Shown one piece after another: positions 1 through 8,031 of a stretch of DNA of 53,901 nucleotides. This stretch comes from Promethearchaeota archaeon. Lineage in GTDB: Archaea; Asgardarchaeota; Lokiarchaeia; Sigyniarchaeales; SOKP01. The stretch lies in NCBI GenBank assembly GCA_030603385.1, contig JAUVXW010000032.1, forward strand, positions 1-53,901, in the 5' to 3' direction. The position numbers and the translations under genes are program-made. Each line of letters opens with the position of its first letter. The first letter of the stretch is position 1. The notes beneath the pieces are model-generated. The model was not told where the DNA came from. It did no database searches and saw only the letters and a list, made by a program, of their open reading frames with translations.

Positions 1-105
1 CACGCCCAATATGCGACCGTGAAGCGAACGTGGAGAATCAGGGAGGTAAATACGGGAAACCTCGCACGATTTGAAGATAACCTGAAACAAGTAGGAGGAG
101 CCTAA
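1..105 (+). CDS. Partial ORF of unknown product, 3' end only
   Basis: The window opens inside an open frame of 34 codons that ends with TAA at 103-105. The last residues read NLARFEDNLKQVGGA. The first 60 bases are about 55% GC, while most of the window is near one-third GC, so this piece looks foreign. It could be the tail of a transposase or another mobile gene, but I recognise no motif. A second frame is also open for about 24 codons and the reverse strand is open too, so coding is not certain. A GGAGGAG stretch precedes an ATG at 106 that opens only a 31-codon frame running into the end of the next gene. Confidence 0.25.
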   Translation, partial: HAQYATVKRTWRIREVNTGNLARFEDNLKQVGGA

Positions 106-173
106 ATGATTTTGTCGAGTGAGTGGGGATCAACAATTAAGAAAAAAAAAAGAAATGAATATTTTTTTTGTTC

Positions 174-758
174 TTATTTTTTTCTCCATTTAGTCAGATA
201 GACTATTAAAAGAATTATTCCTATCGGAATACCAAATATAATCAGTATCCACATAAACGTTAAGAACCATGATGCTACCCAATAGGTATACGATCGACTA
301 CCAAATTGCGCATTGTAATTCCCATCCACTGCGATATAAATACAATATGCGATGAACATAAAGAAGCCAAATCCCCCTCCGCCACCCCAAGTTTCTGCTT
401 TTTGTTTTTTGCTCTTCTTTTCTCTGTCTTTAAACTCTTGTTTTTCTTCTTCTGGCAATCTTCGCCACCATAAATAGCCACCTAGTCCAAAGAATAATCC
501 TGATGGAACTCCAACAAATAGAAGCTCCCATAGAATTATAAGTATATAGAATCCAACTACATAATTCAAAGTCCACTCATTAAATGTCCATTTACCTTGT
601 CCACCAAGAGGAGATGTTTCTATAAACCAAATTAATACTAACAGTGCTCCAACAAATACACATATTCCCGCTATAATCATAACAAGCAGTGCTTTCTTAT
701 GCTTTCGAAGCTTCCCTTTCCAAAATGCTTCATCACTTATTTCTTCATTCTCACTCAT
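174..758 (-). CDS. Four-TM membrane protein, unknown function
   Basis: A 194-residue protein with hydrophobic segments at about residues 23-46, 66-96, 128-145 and 160-188. A Lys/Glu-rich loop (about 102-122) lies between segments 2 and 3, and a five-glycine run follows it (125-129). The N-terminus is acidic and the C-terminus (TKWRKK) is basic. There are no catalytic motifs, so I give no function. It is divergent from the HgcA-like gene, with 195 bp of AT-rich DNA between them. Proteins with this shape are common as uncharacterised membrane proteins in Asgard genomes (general knowledge, not tested here). Confidence 0.75.
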   Translation of the reverse strand: MSENEEISDEAFWKGKLRKHKKALLVMIIAGICVFVGALLVLIWFIETSPLGGQGKWTFNEWTLNYVVGFYILIILWELLFVGVPSGLFFGLGGYLWWRRLPEEEKQEFKDREKKSKKQKAETWGGGGGFGFFMFIAYCIYIAVDGNYNAQFGSRSYTYWVASWFLTFMWILIIFGIPIGIILLIVYLTKWRKK

Positions 759-953
759 TTTAAATACCTTTTATTAGAAATTTTACCATTTAATTAAGGT
801 CTTAAATATTCGATATTTTTTTTAGATTTTAAAAAATAGGAGCCCTTTATTTATAAATGATTTTAGTTTAAATTATAAATTCTAAAGAGAAAAATTAAGA
901 AATATAAAATATTTTTACTTTAAAACTATATTCGAAAATTTGTTTATAAGGAA
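759..953. promoter_or_regulatory. Divergent promoter region upstream of the hgcA-like gene
   Basis: This AT-rich spacer separates two divergent genes, so both promoters should lie here. A TATA-like stretch at about 901-912 (aatataaaatat) is a plausible archaeal box for the rightward hgcA-like gene. It would place transcription start some 20-25 bases before the GTG at 954. No clear operator is visible. Confidence 0.3.
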
Positions 954-2633
954 GTGATTAATATCGCTGTTACTTTTATGAGGAAGTTAGAACTAGAACC
1001 AGATACTTATGATGAGAAATTTACAGTCTTAACAAAGGGGGTTAATGTTGAAGTCAAAGATTGGGTTTTGGAACGGATTGGAACATCCAAATCTATATTG
1101 GAAGTAGGATGTGGGACAGGTGCCCTTGCTGTTAAGATGGCACAAAAAGGAAATGACGTTCTAGCAATAGACAAAAATTTTCAAATGATTAATACTGCCA
1201 TGAAGAACTATCCTTCTGAGAAAGATGTAAAATTAATATATCAAATAGGAACTATCAGAGAATTACCCGCTGTTGAGAAATCTAAAGATATTATTGTTAG
1301 TACATTCATGCTTTCTGAGCTTAGACCTTTTGAACAGCAAATCTTTCTTAGAAGTGCATGGAAAGTATTGAAACCAGGAGGTAAATTAATAGTTGCTGCT
1401 GAATTTATCCCCTCAGGATTTTGGAAAATAATATTTAAAATAAAACGATGGTGGTATAAGAAAAAATTGAGAAGACTTCGATTACCAAGCACTTCACTAG
1501 TGAAATGGTTTTTTAATTATATAGAACCTATAGGATTTAAAATTAGTACTGAAACAAAATGGAAACGGGGATCAATTAGAGCTCTGGAATTAGAAAAAGT
1601 TGGGAATTCAAATGGAGATGAACTAGGATATTATCGCCCACCACAAAGAAAATTTAAGGGGATTCAAGGACAAGTGCAAATATATAAATGTATTTTTACA
1701 GGACAAGCTGATCATATTCCTATTGAACCAGGAATTTATCAATCAGGAAAACCAGATGAAAAATCACCAATTATCGTAACAGCGAATTACATTTATACCT
1801 ATATTAAAGTCATGAGATCTCTTAAAGGAATAGATGCCTGGGTATTATGTGTAGATTCAAGAGGAATAAATGTTTGGTGTGCTGCACGAGGGGATGATTT
1901 TGGCAACAAACAACTCATTGAGGCAGTTGAAGCAACCGGAATCGACAAAATAACAAACAGAAAAACATTGATCCTCCCACAACTTTCAGCTGGGGGTGTC
2001 GCAGCTCCACTGATCTCCAGTGAATCACCTGATTTCCCATTCAATATACTCTATGGTCCCGTGTGGGCTAAATATTTACCCAAATACTTAAAAGAACGTC
2101 CTGCGAAAAAACCGGATAAATGGAAGCTGGCAAGATTTACCAGTTCTCATCGATTAAGAGCATTTATAACACATACGACATTTTTACTACGTAAAATTTT
2201 CCTCTGGCCAACAGTCATTTTGCTTCTGCTCCTTTTAGGCCTAAGTTTTATTAATACCTTTTGGATTGGTAAATTTTGGAGAGTAGGGGAGATTTGGCTT
2301 TGGATTGCCCTTGCTAATTTTTTAATAGCATCCCTATTCCCCCTTACGAATTTTACACGGAAGTTTCTTTTTAAAGGAATTTTCTTTGGGATTTTAAATT
2401 TGTTATTTCTTGGTGGAATAACTTGGGTACTCCATCATTCACTACTATTAATTATATGGAACTCGTGTTTCTATTTTTGGCTTGCATTCTTCTCAACCAT
2501 GAGTTTTAGCGGTTATTCAATGACTACTAGCCCCGCCGAGATCCAACAGGAATATCCAATTTTCAGGAAAATTCATCTTCCATTGTTATTCATTGGCTTA
2601 ATTACAGTTACTTTCGGATTTATCTTCTTCTAA
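954..2633 (+). CDS. hgcA: HgcA-like corrinoid protein fused to an N-terminal SAM methyltransferase
   Basis: A 559-residue fusion. Residues about 25-215 form a class I SAM-dependent methyltransferase domain, with motif I ILEVGCGTG at 48-56, an acidic motif II (AID, 71-73) and LKPGGKL at 139-145. Residues about 235-385 match the HgcA corrinoid domain: VTANY (275-279), GIDAW, the cap-helix motif NVWCA at 306-310 with Cys309 as the predicted lower-axial cobalt ligand, and LILPQL (339-344) followed by GVAA. About five TM helices follow (from about 415), including a segment TMSFSGYSMTTS resembling the conserved HgcA membrane motif. Canonical HgcA transfers a corrinoid-bound methyl group to Hg(II). 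Here the usual GKGT after NVWCAA reads RGDD (312-315), so activity on mercury is unproven. The start is GTG 954 or ATG 978. HgcB follows after 64 bp. The fused methyltransferase has no ArsM-type cysteine set. Confidence 0.87.
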   Translation: MINIAVTFMRKLELEPDTYDEKFTVLTKGVNVEVKDWVLERIGTSKSILEVGCGTGALAVKMAQKGNDVLAIDKNFQMINTAMKNYPSEKDVKLIYQIGTIRELPAVEKSKDIIVSTFMLSELRPFEQQIFLRSAWKVLKPGGKLIVAAEFIPSGFWKIIFKIKRWWYKKKLRRLRLPSTSLVKWFFNYIEPIGFKISTETKWKRGSIRALELEKVGNSNGDELGYYRPPQRKFKGIQGQVQIYKCIFTGQADHIPIEPGIYQSGKPDEKSPIIVTANYIYTYIKVMRSLKGIDAWVLCVDSRGINVWCAARGDDFGNKQLIEAVEATGIDKITNRKTLILPQLSAGGVAAPLISSESPDFPFNILYGPVWAKYLPKYLKERPAKKPDKWKLARFTSSHRLRAFITHTTFLLRKIFLWPTVILLLLLLGLSFINTFWIGKFWRVGEIWLWIALANFLIASLFPLTNFTRKFLFKGIFFGILNLLFLGGITWVLHHSLLLIIWNSCFYFWLAFFSTMSFSGYSMTTSPAEIQQEYPIFRKIHLPLLFIGLITVTFGFIFF

Positions 2634-2697
2634 ATTATAAAATAGTAACATAAATATGATAAAATATATTATTTAATCAAAGCGTTAAAAAAAGGAT

Positions 2698-3003
2698 GTG
2701 TTTAAAATAGCCCTAAAACCATCTTCAATTAAAATATCAATAACTCTTCCAAAAATATCAATTGATCCAGATCTATGCACTGGTTGTGGAATCTGTGCAG
2801 AAATTTGCCCTTTTGGGATCCCTCAACAAAATAATAATGGGAAATTTGTAATTTATGAACCCGAAAGATGCACTGAGTGTAGTGCATGTAAAAGAAATTG
2901 CCCTGCAATGGCGATTCTCCTACAAGAGCGTAAAGGGTGCGGTTGTTTATGGGATGCTCGAGCTCGATCTAAAAATCCTCAGAGTAATAGTTGTTGTGGA
3001 TAA
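2698..3003 (+). CDS. hgcB: HgcB-like 2[4Fe-4S] ferredoxin
   Basis: A 101-residue ferredoxin with two CxxCxxCxxxC motifs: Cys27/30/33/37 and Cys58/61/64/68. Downstream of cluster II is a CGC motif (Cys81, Cys83), and the protein ends in a vicinal pair (Cys99-Cys100, NSCCG). HgcB proteins are known for the two clusters, an extra conserved cysteine and a C-terminal cysteine pair thought to bind Hg(II) or pass it to HgcA. HgcB is the electron donor that reduces the HgcA corrinoid. The gene lies directly after the HgcA-like gene on the same strand. The GTG start at 2698 is preceded by AAAGGA. Taken alone it could be any small dicluster ferredoxin; the tail cysteines and position make HgcB the best call. 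Confidence 0.85.
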   Translation: MFKIALKPSSIKISITLPKISIDPDLCTGCGICAEICPFGIPQQNNNGKFVIYEPERCTECSACKRNCPAMAILLQERKGCGCLWDARARSKNPQSNSCCG

Positions 3004-3014
3004 GAAACCGGTTT

Positions 3015-3860
3015 TTAATAATAGCTTCTTTTCTTTTTTTCTTCAAGATAACTTTTTTTGATTAAATGATCCATTTCTGCGTTTAACCAACATAATTCAT
3101 CATAACTACATGATGAATGAAACACTTCCTCTGCTTTTCTCTTAATATCTTCAATAGATGGCATTTCTAGGCTCATCTTTTGAATTCTCTCGCTTAAAAT
3201 CCAGCAGAGTTCGTCATACGTGTAACCTTTTTGAGATAAGTAGTATGCATCTTCTCTTATTTGAGTTTTAAAGTCTGCTTCTTCTACTTCTTCTATAACT
3301 TCTTCTTTTGGTGTAATTTCTTCGACTGGAGCTGTATCCTTAGGTTCTTCTTCAGTAGGGACTTTTTCAAGTCTAACAAATTTGACAGCTTTGGTGACTT
3401 TTTCCTCCATTTGTTTTGACTTGAATTTTCTATGTTCTTTGATCTGTTGAAGCCATTCTACTATCCTTGTCTCGACTTTAATTTCTCGTTCTTCGGGAGT
3501 TCCATCAAGTCTAATAGATTTGATGCTTTCAGGACGTACCTCAAATACAAATTCTGGTCTTCTTTCAATTGTTTCACCAGGAATTAAACCTTTTTCTAGA
3601 TTATGCATCATCGCTAAAAATGAACCATATTCTCTTTTTTCTTTCATGATGAGTATTTTTGTAGATCCACCACGTTCTTTATCTAATTTTCGTGCAATAT
3701 CAGCAGTGATATCTTTTTTTTCTTGGTGAACTTTCAGTCCAACCCAAATATATATTGTATTTTTCTCTTCATCATCCACAAGATTAACATCAATTTCCTC
3801 GAAGGATAACTTATCTAATTTGATTAATTCTCCCTTTTCACTAATTTTATATAATCGCAT
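3015..3860 (-). CDS. Putative gelsolin-like domain protein with C-terminal YDELCW repeats
   Basis: A 281-residue protein. The N-terminal ~90 residues resemble one gelsolin/ADF-type repeat: a strand NTIYIWVGLKV (34-44), a helix rich in charged residues and alanine (48-62), then a strand (67-72) and a helix with FLAMMHNLE (81-89). The YIWVG element is typical of gelsolin repeats, which bind actin and calcium in eukaryotes. Asgard archaea are known to encode gelsolins acting on their actins, but no actin gene is in this window. A Glu/Pro-rich linker (about 165-198) leads to two helical repeats that each contain YDELCW (215-220 and 253-258). The gelsolin call is by eye and moderate. The repeats are unrecognised. 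It converges on hgcB with only 11 bp between the stops. Confidence 0.5.
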   Translation of the reverse strand: MRLYKISEKGELIKLDKLSFEEIDVNLVDDEEKNTIYIWVGLKVHQEKKDITADIARKLDKERGGSTKILIMKEKREYGSFLAMMHNLEKGLIPGETIERRPEFVFEVRPESIKSIRLDGTPEEREIKVETRIVEWLQQIKEHRKFKSKQMEEKVTKAVKFVRLEKVPTEEEPKDTAPVEEITPKEEVIEEVEEADFKTQIREDAYYLSQKGYTYDELCWILSERIQKMSLEMPSIEDIKRKAEEVFHSSCSYDELCWLNAEMDHLIKKSYLEEKKKRSYY

Positions 3861-4023
3861 TTAACTCACTCAAAAGAATAATCTAATAATATAGAAATAA
3901 ATACAATTTTAGTTTAAAAATCTTTTTTACCCACATAAGTTTTTGGTTTACTTAAGTTTTTTAATAAGTTCTCTATTATGTTTTTAAGAAATAAATACAA
4001 GAAACAAACAAAATTTTTGAAAG

Positions 4024-4593
4024 TTGAGTAATGAAATGGCTGATACAAAAGACCCTACTCTCATAGAATATGAAAATTTAATTGAACAATTGATGCAAGA
4101 GAATGAGACTTTAAAAAAACGAATTTATGATTTAGAAAAAGAAAATTCATTGATAAAGGGAAAGATATCTAAAATAGAAGAAAAACCTTCTGAATTCAAA
4201 GAAAAAAGTCTTGCAAAAGAAACCATTACACCTACTCCTATTACATCAACTCCAGTTATAGCTGAAAAAGAAGATAAAAAAACTATTAAATTATTCAAAA
4301 AATCAAAAAAGGCAGATGTGTTAGAACCATGGGAAGCACCTGAACCTTTAAAAGAACCAGAATTAGAGATCTTATCTGATTTAGAAACACCTGTTCCAAC
4401 CATAAGTAGCTCAAATAAGCCGATTGTTGAGGGGTATTCACGACGTCAGTGCCCTCACTGTGATAATAACCGACATATGTTCATTTATGAAGAAATTGAT
4501 AAATCAAATATAATTATGGCTTATCCCCGCATGTATGGAAAGAAATATAAGTGTGGTATTTGCGGAACTCAATGGAAAGTAGCAAGTGAGTAA
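4024..4593 (+). CDS. Coiled-coil protein with C-terminal zinc ribbon
   Basis: A 189-residue protein. Residues about 14-55 have a heptad pattern typical of a coiled coil. A Thr/Pro- and Lys/Glu-rich linker follows (about 60-135). The C-terminus is a zinc ribbon with CPHC (143-146) and CGIC (177-180), followed by GTQW. This shape suggests an adaptor that oligomerises through the coil and binds nucleic acid or protein through the ribbon, but no function is known. The TTG at 4024 gives the longest frame; the ATG at 4036 is equally possible and removes four residues. Confidence 0.6.
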   Translation: MSNEMADTKDPTLIEYENLIEQLMQENETLKKRIYDLEKENSLIKGKISKIEEKPSEFKEKSLAKETITPTPITSTPVIAEKEDKKTIKLFKKSKKADVLEPWEAPEPLKEPELEILSDLETPVPTISSSNKPIVEGYSRRQCPHCDNNRHMFIYEEIDKSNIIMAYPRMYGKKYKCGICGTQWKVASE

Positions 4594-4599
4594 CCATCT

Positions 4600-4664
4600 C
4601 AAACCTTTTATTAATTTAATGCAAATGAGTGAGTTTTTCAAATCTTTTATTAATTTAATGGAAA
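4600..4664. repeat. Short direct repeat downstream of the zinc-ribbon gene
   Basis: Two copies of a 26-bp sequence, with core CTTTTATTAATTTAATG, start at 4600 and 4639. They differ at about two positions. They lie just after the stop of the zinc-ribbon gene and before the cupin promoter. They could be a local slippage product or a tandem regulatory site. Confidence 0.5.
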
Positions 4665-4794
4665 AACTCTTTATTCCAAAGCTTGAATAATTTTATATAC
4701 AGATATTTCTGTAAACATGTTCGAGTTTAGTTTTAAATAGAAATTTTCCTTTTAAAAGTTAGTAAGCATTTTATTTCAATAAGATGAGAAAATT

Positions 4795-5121
4795 ATGAGT
4801 GAAAAAGTAGATTTAGCACATGTGTTTGATTTAGCAAAAATGTTAGATTATCAAGAAGGCTCAGTTGTTAGTAGAACTATAATTAATAAGGAAGTAGGTA
4901 CGGTTACATTATTTTCCTTTGATAAAGATGAAGGATTAAGTGAACATACTACACCTTTTGATGCCCTTGTATATGTTTTTGATGGAGAAGTTGAAATTTC
5001 AATTTCAAAAAAACCACATATAGTTAAAAAAGGACAGATGATAATCATGCCTGCGCATGAGCCGCATGCATTAAAAGCATTGAATCAGTTTAAAATGATG
5101 TTGGTAATGATAAAAGCCTAA
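4795..5121 (+). CDS. Small cupin-domain protein
   Basis: A 108-residue single-domain cupin (double-stranded beta helix). Motif 1 is visible around 48-65 (GLSEH, then VYVFDGEVEI), and motif 2 around 80-92 (KGQMIIMPAHEPHAL). His51, His88 and His91 are candidate metal ligands. The second histidine and the glutamate of the usual cupin motif 1 are replaced (Thr53 and a hydrophobic region), so the metal site is incomplete. Such proteins often bind small ligands or act as minor isomerases, and the substrate cannot be read here. The ATG start follows a long AT-rich leader, and the gene stands alone. Confidence 0.75.
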   Translation: MSEKVDLAHVFDLAKMLDYQEGSVVSRTIINKEVGTVTLFSFDKDEGLSEHTTPFDALVYVFDGEVEISISKKPHIVKKGQMIIMPAHEPHALKALNQFKMMLVMIKA

Positions 5122-5224
5122 ATAATTATGATATATAATATATCAAAAATTAAACCATAAAATTACCGACAGTTATTATTTTTTTTAGTTTTATTCCGCT
5201 ATTTTAATGTAAAGAGGATTTTCC

Positions 5225-6448
5225 TTACTGAATTGTACGTTTTGCTAATATATACAATAAAGACAATATAAAAACAAATAGCAAAGATATTCCGAGTATA
5301 GAAAGATATATTCCCGTTATCCCAAACATCTCTGATATTGGAGCTAATGTAGTAGGGACTAAAGCAATCCCTATAAAATATCCCGCGGTGAGCAAACCTG
5401 CTAAGGCACCCCGTCTTTCTGGTGAGAGTACTTGACTATAATAAGTTATAGCAGGAAAAAGAATCCCTCCTGCGAGACCTGCAATTATCCACCCTATAGC
5501 TAAGACAATAAATACTTCTTTTTGAGTAATATCTCCAACTAGCAGTAAAATCGCTAATGAAACGAATAATAAAACAGAACCAAAAACTAGTGGAATCCCG
5601 ATACCTTTTTTCTTAATCATGGTACCTGTTAAAGCACCAGTTATAGCCGCACCTATTCCCGCTATTCCAAGTACTAATCCAACTAAAGTTTCATCTATTA
5701 CATCTGAAAGTTTACTCGAAGTCCAAATATTTATTGCTAAATATGTATGTGAAAGTAATAATGCTGAGAATACCATTAAAATTATAACTGAACGTCTTAA
5801 TTCGATTGAAAGCTGCGATAGCAAAATCTTTATCCCTGATTCCTTCTGAACTTTCTGAGGAGGTCTAGTAGATAAAATAAAATAAATCAATCCAAATGCA
5901 CTGATTACTACAAATAATATGTAAATCGACCGCCATCTAATTAATATCATTTGAGATGCAATCAAAGGGCCTAATCCAACTCCTAGATTAGCACTGGCAC
6001 CAAGAAATCCCATCTTTTTTGGGATATTTTGTGGAGAACTTATGTCTGTCATTAAAGCAATCAGCACGGGATTAATAAAGCCAAACCCTATTCCCCCTAG
6101 AATATTTGCAATCACATATATTTCTAAAGAGAAAGAAAAGGCAGCTATTAACATCGCAACACCAAATAAGATTAAACCAATAATTAATACTGGAAATCTT
6201 CCTTTTATATCTGAAATTACCCCAGAAAAGAGCTGAGTAATTGCAAAAGGAAACATAAAAGCGGGAATTGTAACTAGTATGGCACCAGGGGATACACTAA
6301 ATTCTGTAGAAAGTGTATGAAATAAGACCATAATAACATTTCCAGTTAAAGGACCAAAAAAGAAAAGCATATAAATTATGAATTCTAAAAATTTTGAATA
6401 GGGTTGGTGATCAGTCCTAGTGTTCTCATTATCAGAAAATGAAGACAT
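5225..6448 (-). CDS. MFS transporter, drug/proton antiporter type
   Basis: A 407-residue protein with about 12 hydrophobic segments. The loop between TM2 and TM3 carries the MFS signature in the form GVISDIKGRFPV, and a GxGLGP element (VGLGPLIAS) matches motif C of the DHA12 antiporters. The length is normal for the major facilitator superfamily. It probably exports a small lipophilic compound by proton antiport, but the substrate cannot be predicted. It has a short acidic hydrophilic N-terminus. It is divergent from the flavin reductase-like gene that follows. Confidence 0.85.
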   Translation of the reverse strand: MSSFSDNENTRTDHQPYSKFLEFIIYMLFFFGPLTGNVIMVLFHTLSTEFSVSPGAILVTIPAFMFPFAITQLFSGVISDIKGRFPVLIIGLILFGVAMLIAAFSFSLEIYVIANILGGIGFGFINPVLIALMTDISSPQNIPKKMGFLGASANLGVGLGPLIASQMILIRWRSIYILFVVISAFGLIYFILSTRPPQKVQKESGIKILLSQLSIELRRSVIILMVFSALLLSHTYLAINIWTSSKLSDVIDETLVGLVLGIAGIGAAITGALTGTMIKKKGIGIPLVFGSVLLFVSLAILLLVGDITQKEVFIVLAIGWIIAGLAGGILFPAITYYSQVLSPERRGALAGLLTAGYFIGIALVPTTLAPISEMFGITGIYLSILGISLLFVFILSLLYILAKRTIQ

Positions 6449-6680
6449 GTTTTTACTATTACTTTCTACTATTTAAAGTATAGTCTTATATTTTTATATG
6501 AAGAAAATTTACGCAGTGCTATTAGAAGATGGTCAAATTCATAAAATATAATTCGGGAGAGCCTCTTTTACTTCTAACTCATAAAAGAATACAACTAATC
6601 TAATTATTTTAACTATATAATGTGAATGTTAAAATAGAATAATTGAATAATTTATTCAAAAATATTATTTATGATTTAAA

Positions 6681-7265
6681 ATGACGAAAAATAAAATTCG
6701 ACCCGGAGTATATTTATATCCCATGCCTGTTTCACTTATCGGAACAAATGTGAAAGGAAAACCAACGTTCATGGCTTTAGCGTGGATAAATGTTGTTGAA
6801 TATAAACCACCGTTAATTGCTATTTCTTCATATGAAACTCATTACACGAACATTGGTATAAAAGAGAATCAAACTTTTAGTGTAAATATCCCTTCTGAAG
6901 GGATGGTAGAAGTTGCGGATTATGTTGGTATAGTGTCAGGTAAGGAAGTAGATAAATCAGAAGTTTTTGAAGTTTTTTATGGAGATTTGAAAACTGCCCC
7001 TATGATAACTCACGCTCCAGTAAATCTTGAGTGTAAGGTTGTAAAAACTATCGACACCAAGGAATTTTCTGAAGCAGAAAAAGGTCATGAAATTTTTATA
7101 GGGAAGGTAATTAGTGCTTACGCCGATGAGTATTATCTTACAAATAAAATACCAGATATAACTAAATTGAAACCTTTCGTATTTTCAATTGATAATAAAT
7201 ATTGGAAAATAGGAGAATTTCTTGGAGACGCTTTTAGCATAGGAAAAACATATAAAAAAGAATAA
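6681..7265 (+). CDS. Flavin reductase-like (flavoredoxin) protein, copy 1
   Basis: A 194-residue FMN-binding split-barrel protein of the flavin reductase-like/flavoredoxin family. Landmarks are PMPVSLIGT (14-22), GKPTFMALAWI, PPLIAISS and the GIKENQTFSVNIPS stretch, all typical of the barrel that holds FMN. Members reduce flavins with NAD(P)H or act as electron-transfer flavoproteins; the partner is unknown. A close paralogue, more than half identical by eye, lies at 17995-18594 on the other strand. The start ATG gives MTKNKI, shared exactly with the paralogue, which supports both starts. Confidence 0.85.
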   Translation: MTKNKIRPGVYLYPMPVSLIGTNVKGKPTFMALAWINVVEYKPPLIAISSYETHYTNIGIKENQTFSVNIPSEGMVEVADYVGIVSGKEVDKSEVFEVFYGDLKTAPMITHAPVNLECKVVKTIDTKEFSEAEKGHEIFIGKVISAYADEYYLTNKIPDITKLKPFVFSIDNKYWKIGEFLGDAFSIGKTYKKE

Positions 7266-7600
7266 ATATATCCATTTTTTATCTTTTTATTGAAAAAATA
7301 TATCCATTTTTCCTGATTAATCTTTAATAATTATTTTTCATAATATACTCTATGACAGAAGTAGATTTTTATGATGCTGCGATAAATAGATATTTTTTTC
7401 TTCCTCGTACCTTCAATTAAAAATATCATTTTTTCTAGTTTTACAACACAAAATAAAATAAAATAAAAAAAAAGAGAATATGTAAGATTTAAAATAATCG
7501 AGAGAAGAAGTTCAGAACATCCTTACTATATATTTTTTATCTTGCAAAATTCCTTATTCTTAAAACTTTTACTAACCTTTTTTACTAATAAATTAATTTA
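7266..7600. other. 335-bp intergenic stretch without a recognised gene
   Basis: Strongly AT-rich sequence between convergent genes. It starts with a short duplicated segment (atatatccattttt, at about 7267 and 7301). The only frames are very short; the longest ATG frame, at 7352, is 22 codons. An 18-bp palindrome (TAATAAATTAATTTATTA, about 7586-7603) overlaps the stop codon of the cold-shock gene. I see no RNA gene. Confidence 0.5.
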
Positions 7601-7855
7601 TTAATAAAATGATTTTCGGCCGTGTGAGCTCAATCGTGGTCCTTTTTGAGTTATCTTTACATCACTGGCTTGGGGACCCTTCTTTCCCTCTGTGATTTCA
7701 TATTCGACAATGTCTCCTTCATAAATAATCTTAAATTCCTCACTCTCTCCTTGAATTTCGGAATAATGAACGAATACATCTGGAGATCCATCATCGGGGG
7801 TAATGAACCCATAGCCTTTCTTACTATTAAACCATTTTACAGTTCCTTTTCCCAT
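7601..7855 (-). CDS. Cold-shock domain protein (CspA family)
   Basis: An 84-residue cold-shock domain: [20 protein letters not shown] at the N-terminus, RNP1 KGYGFI (13-18) and RNP2 VFVHYS (27-32). It ends with a short basic tail (GRKSFY). These OB-fold proteins bind single-stranded RNA or DNA and keep RNA unfolded, often in the cold. They are common in bacteria and patchy in archaea, so acquisition from bacteria is plausible. Its GC content is higher than the adjacent spacers. The start ATG is clear, and 176 bp of AT-rich leader separates it from the next gene. Confidence 0.93.
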   Translation of the reverse strand: MGKGTVKWFNSKKGYGFITPDDGSPDVFVHYSEIQGESEEFKIIYEGDIVEYEITEGKKGPQASDVKITQKGPRLSSHGRKSFY

Positions 7856-8031
7856 TGATAAAACCTTGACGCTTTCATAGAAATTAGTACACTTTTAAAA
7901 ATGTACCAATCAAGATTTTTAAGTATTCCATCGTAATATAGTTTTCTAAAAATGAATTGTAAAAAGTAATAAACTAATGCAATCAAAGCAAACGTCTTAA
8001 TTGCTTATTCCAAAATCAGATATAAGGTTTA

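Noticed and set aside
1..130. 3' end of a group II intron
   Set aside because: A few GNRA-like and purine-rich pieces drew attention, but no domain V hairpin or intron boundary is present.
954..1600. ArsM-type arsenite methyltransferase as the N-terminal domain of the HgcA fusion
   Set aside because: The domain has only one cysteine (Cys53, in motif I). ArsM enzymes need several conserved cysteines for As(III).
4600..4664. CRISPR-like repeat
   Set aside because: Only two copies of an AT-rich 26-bp sequence with a 13-bp gap. There is no array and no cas gene in the window.
4851..5048. Minus-strand ORF opposite the cupin gene
   Set aside because: A shadow of the cupin frame with no family features. 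The same reasoning removes the other overlapping frames inside larger genes.
6500..6553. Short ORF MKKIYAVLLEDGQIHKI
   Set aside because: It has only 17 codons and nothing downstream in frame. It may be a truncated gene start, but there is no support for a product.
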